Below are positions 61,195-64,000 of a stretch of DNA of 64,000 bases, one piece after another (within the stretch, counting starts at the first letter, position 1; each line of letters opens with the position of its first letter). This DNA comes from Xenopus tropicalis. Taxonomy: Eukaryota > Chordata > Amphibia > Anura > Pipidae. The notes under the pieces are model-generated. The model was not told where the DNA came from, ran no database searches, and saw only the letters and a list, made by a program, of their open reading frames with translations. A program made the position numbers and the translations under genes. The stretch spans positions 3,066,579 to 3,130,578 of the forward strand of contig NC_030680.2 in the NCBI RefSeq assembly GCF_000004195.4. The letters are read 5' to 3'.

Positions 61195-64000
61195 TATTTA
61201 TCTGCTGTGGGTTCTGGGGTATTATACATGGAATTGGCACTGTATTTATCCTGCTGTGGGTTCTGGGGTATTATACATGGAATTGGCACTGTATTTATCT
61301 GCTGTGGGTTCTGGGGTATTATACATGGAATTGGCACTGTATTTATCCTGCTGTGGGTTCTGGGGTATTATACATGGAATTGGCGCTGTATTTATCCTGC
61401 TGTGGGTTCTGGGGTATTATACATGGAATTGGCACTGTATTTATCTGCTGTGGGTTCTGGGGTATTATACATGGAATTGGCACTGTATTTATCCTGCTGT
61501 GGGTTCTGGGGTATTATACATGGAATTGGCACTGTATTTATCCTGCTGTGGGTTCTGGGGTATTATACATGGAATTGGCACTGTATTTATCCTGCTGTGG
61601 GTTCTGGGGTATTATACATGGAATTGGCACTGTATTTATCCCGCTGTGGGTTCTGGGGTATTATACATGGAATTGGCACTGTATTTATCCTGCTGTGGGT
61701 TCTGGGGTATTATACATGGAATTGGCACTGTATTTATCCTGCTGTGGGTTCTGGGGTATTATACATGGAATTAGCACTGTATTTATCCTGCTGTGGGTTC
61801 TGGGGTATTATACAGGGAATTGGCACTGTATTTATCCTGCTGTGGGTTCTGGGGTATTATACATGGAATTGGCACTGTATTTATCCTGCTGTGGGATCTG
61901 GGGTATTATACATGGAATTGGCACTGTATTTATCCCGCTGTGGGTTCTGGGGTATTATACATGGAATTGGCACTGTATTTATCCCGCTGTGGGTTCTGGG
62001 GTATTATACATGGAATTGGCACTGTATTTATCCTGCTGTGGGTTCTGGGGTATTATACATGGAATTAGCACTGTATTTATCCTGCTGTGGGTTCTGGGGT
62101 ATTATACAGGGAATTGGCACTGTATTTATCCTGCTGTGGGTTCTGGGGTATTATACATGGAATTGGCACTGTATTTATCTGCTGTGGGTTCTGGGGTATT
62201 ATACATGGAATTGGCACTGTATTTATCCCGCTGTGGGTTCTGGGGTATTATACATGGAATTGGCACTGTATTTATCCTGCTGTGGGTTCTGGGGTATTAT
62301 ACATGGAATTGGCACTGTATTTATCCTGCTGTGGGTTCTGGGTATTATACATGGAATTGGCACTGTATTTATCCTGTTGTGGGTTCTGGGGTATTATACA
62401 TGGAATTGGCACTGTATTTATCCCGCTGTGGGTTCTGGGGTATTATACATGGAATTGGCGCTGTATTTATCCTGCTGTGGGTTCTGGGGTATTATACACG
62501 GAATTGGCACTGTATTTATCCCGCTGTGGGTTCTGGGGTATTATACACGGAATTGGCACTGTATTTATCCTGCTGTGGGTTCTGGGGTATTATACACGGA
62601 ATTGGCACTGTATTTATCCCGCTGTGGGTTCTGGGGTATTATACATGGAATTGGCACTGTATTTATCCCGCTGTGGGTTCTGGGGTATTATACACGGAAT
62701 TGGCACTGTATTTATCCTGCTGTGGGTTCTGGGGTATTATACACGGAATTGGCACTGTATTTATCCCGCTGTGGGTTCTGGGGTATTATACATGGAATTG
62801 GCACTGTATTTATCCTGCTGTGGGTTCTGGGGTATTATACATGGAATTGGCACTGTATTTATCCCGCTGTGGGTTCTGGGGTATTATACATGGAATTGGC
62901 ACTGTATTTATCCTGCTGTGGGTTCTGGGGTATTATACATGGAATTGGCACTGTATTTATCCTGCTGTGGGTTCTGGGGTATTATACATGGAATTGGCAC
63001 TGTATTTATCCTGCTGTGGGTTCTGGGGTATTATACATGGAATTGGCACTGTATTTATCCTGTTGTGGGTTCTGGGGTATTATACATGGAATTGGCACTG
63101 TATTTATCCCGCTGTGGGTTCTGGGGTATTATACATGGAATTGGCGCTGTATTTATCCTGCTGTGGGTTCTGGGGTATTATACACGGAATTGGCACTGTA
63201 TTTATCCCGCTGTGGGTTCTGGGGTATTATACACGGAATTGGCACTGTATTTATCCTGCTGTGGGTTCTGGGGTATTATACACGGAATTGGCACTGTATT
63301 TATCCCGCTGTGGGTTCTGGGGTATTATACATGGAATTGGCACTGTATTTATCCCGCTGTGGGTTCTGGGGTATTATACACGGAATTGGCACTGTATTTA
63401 TCCTGCTGTGGGTTCTGGGGTATTATACACGGAATTGGCACTGTATTTATCCCGCTGTGGGTTCTGGGGTATTATACATGGAATTGGCACTGTATTTATC
63501 CTGCTGTGGGTTCTGGGGTATTATACATGGAATTGGCACTGTATTTATCCCGCTGTGGGTTCTGGGGTATTATACATGGAATTGGCACTGTATTTATCCT
63601 GCTGTGGGTTCTGGGGTATTATACATGGAATTGGCACTGTATTTATCCTGCTGTGGGTTCTGGGGTATTATACATGGAATTGGCGCTGTATTTATCCTGC
63701 TGTGGGTTCTGGGGTATTATACATGGAATTGGCACTGTATTTATCCCTCTGTGGGTTCTGGGGTATTATACATGGAATTGGCACTGTATTTATCCTGCTG
63801 TGGGTTCTGGGGTATTATACATGGAATTGGCACTGTATTTATCTGCTGTGGGTTCTGGGGTATTATACATGGAATTGGCACTGTATTTATCCTGCTGTGG
63901 GTTCTGGGGTATTATACATGGAATTGGCACTGTATTTATCCCGCTGTGGGTTCTGGGGTATTATACATGGAATTGGCACTGTATTTATCCTGCTGTGGGT
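61195..64000. repeat. 49-bp minisatellite, about 57 copies, with a 686-bp (14-unit) higher-order repeat; runs off the window
   Basis: The unit is CTGCTGTGGGTTCTGGGGTA then TTATACATGGAATTGGCACT and GTATTTATC, 49 bp (48 when one C is lost). Variants CACGG/CATGG, CCCGC/CCTGC and GGCGCTG occur in the same order at 62457-63142 and 63143-63828. Rare variant CCTGTTGTGGG sits at 62373 and 63059, exactly 686 bp apart. The plus frames of 91-253 codons are shadows. Confidence 0.96.

Overview
This window looks like vertebrate nuclear DNA, most likely from a pipid frog (Xenopus). It has no bacterial-style gene packing, it contains spliceosomal exon signals and long satellite arrays, and it carries several transposon ends that I recall as typical of Xenopus: hAT-type MITEs starting TAGTGATGGGCGAA or TAGGGATGCACC, a MITE starting TACAGGTATGGGATCC, a family with CAGGGTCGGACTGG ends, and the 3' part of a frog LINE reverse transcriptase. 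The genus call rests on memory of these families and was not searched.

About 65% of the window, by summing the spans below, is tandem repeat. There are more than twenty arrays with different units: 112 bp (1-517), 24 bp (1231-2558), a tetranucleotide with a ~220-bp higher-order period (5150-6120), 56 bp (7665-8662), 113 bp (9206-10275 and, inverted, 29925-30720), 82 bp (11246-15018), 51/59 bp (16229-20478), 103 bp (21267-23376 and, inverted, 24154-27627), 21 bp (inside a MITE at 28154-29108), 112 bp (33027-36385), 16/11 bp (36937-37480 and 38362-39015), 20 bp (39918-50340, about 500 copies), 9/11 bp (52022-52316), 94 bp (53342-54414), 364 bp (54509-55256), 178 bp in two opposed arms (55980-58390), and 49 bp (61195 to the window end). 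Such density suggests a subtelomeric or other repeat-rich euchromatic region, but this is inference.

The only credible protein-coding gene is a compact four-exon model on the minus strand (4792-4002). It predicts a 149-residue protein with an N-terminal CCHC-type zinc-binding motif, and a TATA-like element and two CCAAT boxes lie upstream. All other long open frames, some over 2000 codons, lie in arrays whose unit lacks stop codons in one or more frames. I do not call them genes.

Mobile DNA includes a solo LTR with TG..CA ends and a perfect 5-bp target duplication that split the first unit of the 56-bp array (6339-7664), a hAT MITE with a near-perfect 8-bp target duplication (28154-29108), paired or nested MITEs, and LINE reverse-transcriptase remnants. 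A recurring theme is that several arrays are expansions of internal transposon segments. At least four (113-bp, 21-bp, 112-bp at 33 kb, and probably 94-bp) can be traced to a MITE or LINE. Between the arrays lie 0.4-1.3 kb islands of complex, non-coding, single-copy-looking sequence. They carry no usable reading frame and may be regulatory or conserved noncoding DNA. I could not test conservation.
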